A program made the translations under genes and the position numbers. The notes beneath the pieces are model-generated. The model did no database searches, was not told where the DNA came from, and was given only the letters and a program-made list of their open reading frames with translations. A stretch of 6,942 bases of DNA from Actinomycetota bacterium (lineage in GTDB: Bacteria > Actinomycetota > AC-67): positions 1 through 6,942 of the forward strand of contig VAYV01000141.1 of assembly GCA_005883175.1 (NCBI GenBank), given 5' to 3'. Positions 5,835 through 6,942 of the stretch are shown piece by piece (the first letter of the stretch is position 1; each line of letters begins with the position of its first letter).

Positions 5835-6942
5835 CACGTGGCCATCCGATCGCCCAGCTTGGCGAGCTGCTCGGTCGCGCCGCCGAGGGTCAGCTCCGCT
5901 TGCTTCGCCAAGAACGTGTACCGGTGCAGCGGGTACGTCATGTCGACGCCGATGCCGCCGTGCAGATGCTGCGCGGCCGCCAGCACACGGTGCCCACCCT
6001 CCGACGCGAAGTACTTCGCTTCCAGCACCTCGTCGGTGGCCGGCAGCCCTTCGGAAAGCAGCCACGCCGCGCGCCACATCGTCCAGCGCATCGCTTCGAC
6101 GTCGACGTACGCGTCGGCCGCGCGCTGCTGCACCGCCTGGAACGACCCGAGCGGCCGCCCGAACTGCTCGCGGCCGGACGAGTACTCGGCCGTCAGGCGC
6201 AAGGCGTGCTCGGCGATCCCGAGCTGCAGCGCGCACAGCCCGACCTGCGCGTGATCGAGCATGATCGCGAGCGCAGCGCGGCCGTCGGGCGGCAAGAGCA
6301 CGTCCGCGTCGACGATGCGCACGCCCAGGAGCTCCATCTGCGACAACGGCTCGGCCGCCGTGTTCCCTTGCGTCGAGAGGGTCACACCGGGGGCGCGCGG
6401 ATCGACGAGGAACAACCCGACGCCGTCGGCGGCGAGCGCCGGTATGATCACACGCGACGCCAGCGAGACCGCCGGCACCTCCGTCTTGGTTCCGTCGATG
6501 CGCCACTCGTCGCCCTCGATGCGCGCGACGCAGGCCGGCGCCGACGGATCGCGCGACTCCGGCTCATCGAACGCGGCCGTGACGATCGAGCGTCCCTCGA
6601 TCACCTCCGGCAACAAGCGGCTCTTCTGCTCTTCCGTTCCGAACATCGCGACCGGGAGCACGCCGCAGACGAGCGCAGCCCACAACGGGACCGGGGCTGC
6701 GGCGCGGCCTGCCTGCTCGAGCAACAAGCACAGCTCGATGATCCCGCCGCCGTTGCCGCCCATCTCTTCCGAGACACCGAACCCAAGAAGGTGCGCGCGC
6801 GCAAGCTCCGCCCACAGATCCGGGTCGAACGCGGCGCCCGTCTTCTCGAGCGCGCGGAGCTTCTCGTCGGTGCAGTACCCGATAAAGATCTGCTTCGCGA
6901 GGTCGCGGAGCGAGGACTGATCGTCGGTGAACGCCAAGTCCA
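5834..6942 (-). CDS. Acyl-CoA dehydrogenase, non-catalytic (beta) subunit type, start cut by one base at window edge
   Basis: ACAD-fold flavoprotein subunit, about 369 residues if it starts with MDLAFTDDQ. The last two bases of the window read TG on the minus strand in frame before GAC TTG GCG, so the real start is probably an ATG or GTG whose first base is just outside. TTG at 6937 would lose two residues. Positions from that TTG: VSEEMGGNGGG (55-65), LLLEQAGRAAAPVPLWA (71-87), the FAD-contact REQFGRPLGSFQAVQQR (256-272), and LHGGIGVDMTYPLHRY (325-340). At the usual catalytic Glu position the sequence reads MLDHAQVG (226-233), with no Glu, and the C-terminus lacks the ERVLGLP-type end. This fits the small subunits of alpha2beta2 steroid ACADs such as ChsE1/FadE28 or ChsE5/FadE27, whose partner carries the Glu. 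The partner here is probably the disrupted alpha gene two genes downstream. It overlaps the MaoC gene by 1 nt. Confidence 0.87.
   Translation of the reverse strand, partial: DLAFTDDQSSLRDLAKQIFIGYCTDEKLRALEKTGAAFDPDLWAELARAHLLGFGVSEEMGGNGGGIIELCLLLEQAGRAAAPVPLWAALVCGVLPVAMFGTEEQKSRLLPEVIEGRSIVTAAFDEPESRDPSAPACVARIEGDEWRIDGTKTEVPAVSLASRVIIPALAADGVGLFLVDPRAPGVTLSTQGNTAAEPLSQMELLGVRIVDADVLLPPDGRAALAIMLDHAQVGLCALQLGIAEHALRLTAEYSSGREQFGRPLGSFQAVQQRAADAYVDVEAMRWTMWRAAWLLSEGLPATDEVLEAKYFASEGGHRVLAAAQHLHGGIGVDMTYPLHRYTFLAKQAELTLGGATEQLAKLGDRMAT

Noticed and set aside
5835..6506. Upstream extension of the MaoC frame on the minus strand
   Set aside because: Arg-rich shadow inside the beta ACAD gene; the MaoC homology begins at ATG 5834, coupled to the ACAD stop.

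Overview
This is a high-GC, densely packed window with G/C-rich third codon positions. The gene content suggests an Actinomycetota-like, probably environmental bacterium. The pointers are a steroid side-chain degradation cluster like the mycobacterial igr operon, GTG starts and 1-4 nt gene overlaps. The phylum call is inference; there is no rRNA or marker gene here.

Left part (1-1092, minus strand): a two-gene unit. A small membrane zinc-ribbon protein of the DUF983 type is followed 9 nt later by a ResA/TlpA-like thioredoxin-fold protein. The redox gene carries an in-frame TGA exactly where the first active-site cysteine should be, giving the motif W-A-S-W-(TGA)-G-C. Coding continues in the same frame, with good thioredoxin-fold sequence, for 100 more codons to the window edge. 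I read the TGA as selenocysteine (a WAxxUGC selenoprotein) with a candidate SECIS hairpin just downstream. Conventional gene calling would stop at the TGA and give a 115-residue fragment lacking its active site. This is the most interesting feature of the window.

Middle left (1153-2412, plus strand): a divergently transcribed FAD/NAD(P) disulfide reductase of the dihydrolipoamide dehydrogenase/mercuric reductase superfamily. It keeps both redox cysteines but appears to lack about 35 residues just after the FAD-binding GD motif. A short AT-richer segment between it and the DUF983 gene probably holds the divergent promoters.

Right part (2416-6942, minus strand): five tightly coupled genes. In transcription order they are an acyl-CoA dehydrogenase of non-catalytic (beta) subunit type, a ChsH1-like MaoC hydratase, an Ltp2-like thiolase-fold aldolase, a catalytic-type (alpha) acyl-CoA dehydrogenase, and a short-chain dehydrogenase. 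The first four resemble the set that removes the last C3 unit of the cholesterol side chain in mycobacteria: dehydrogenation by a heteromeric ACAD, hydration by ChsH1-ChsH2, then retro-aldol cleavage by Ltp2 with ChsH2. The alpha ACAD is broken as written: its C-terminal domain lies in another frame and about 40-50 residues are missing. The oxidoreductase and SDR genes converge, with 3 nt between their stop codons.

No tRNA, rRNA, CRISPR array, insertion sequence or intergenic gap above 300 bases was seen. The 60-nt divergent spacer is the longest non-coding stretch.
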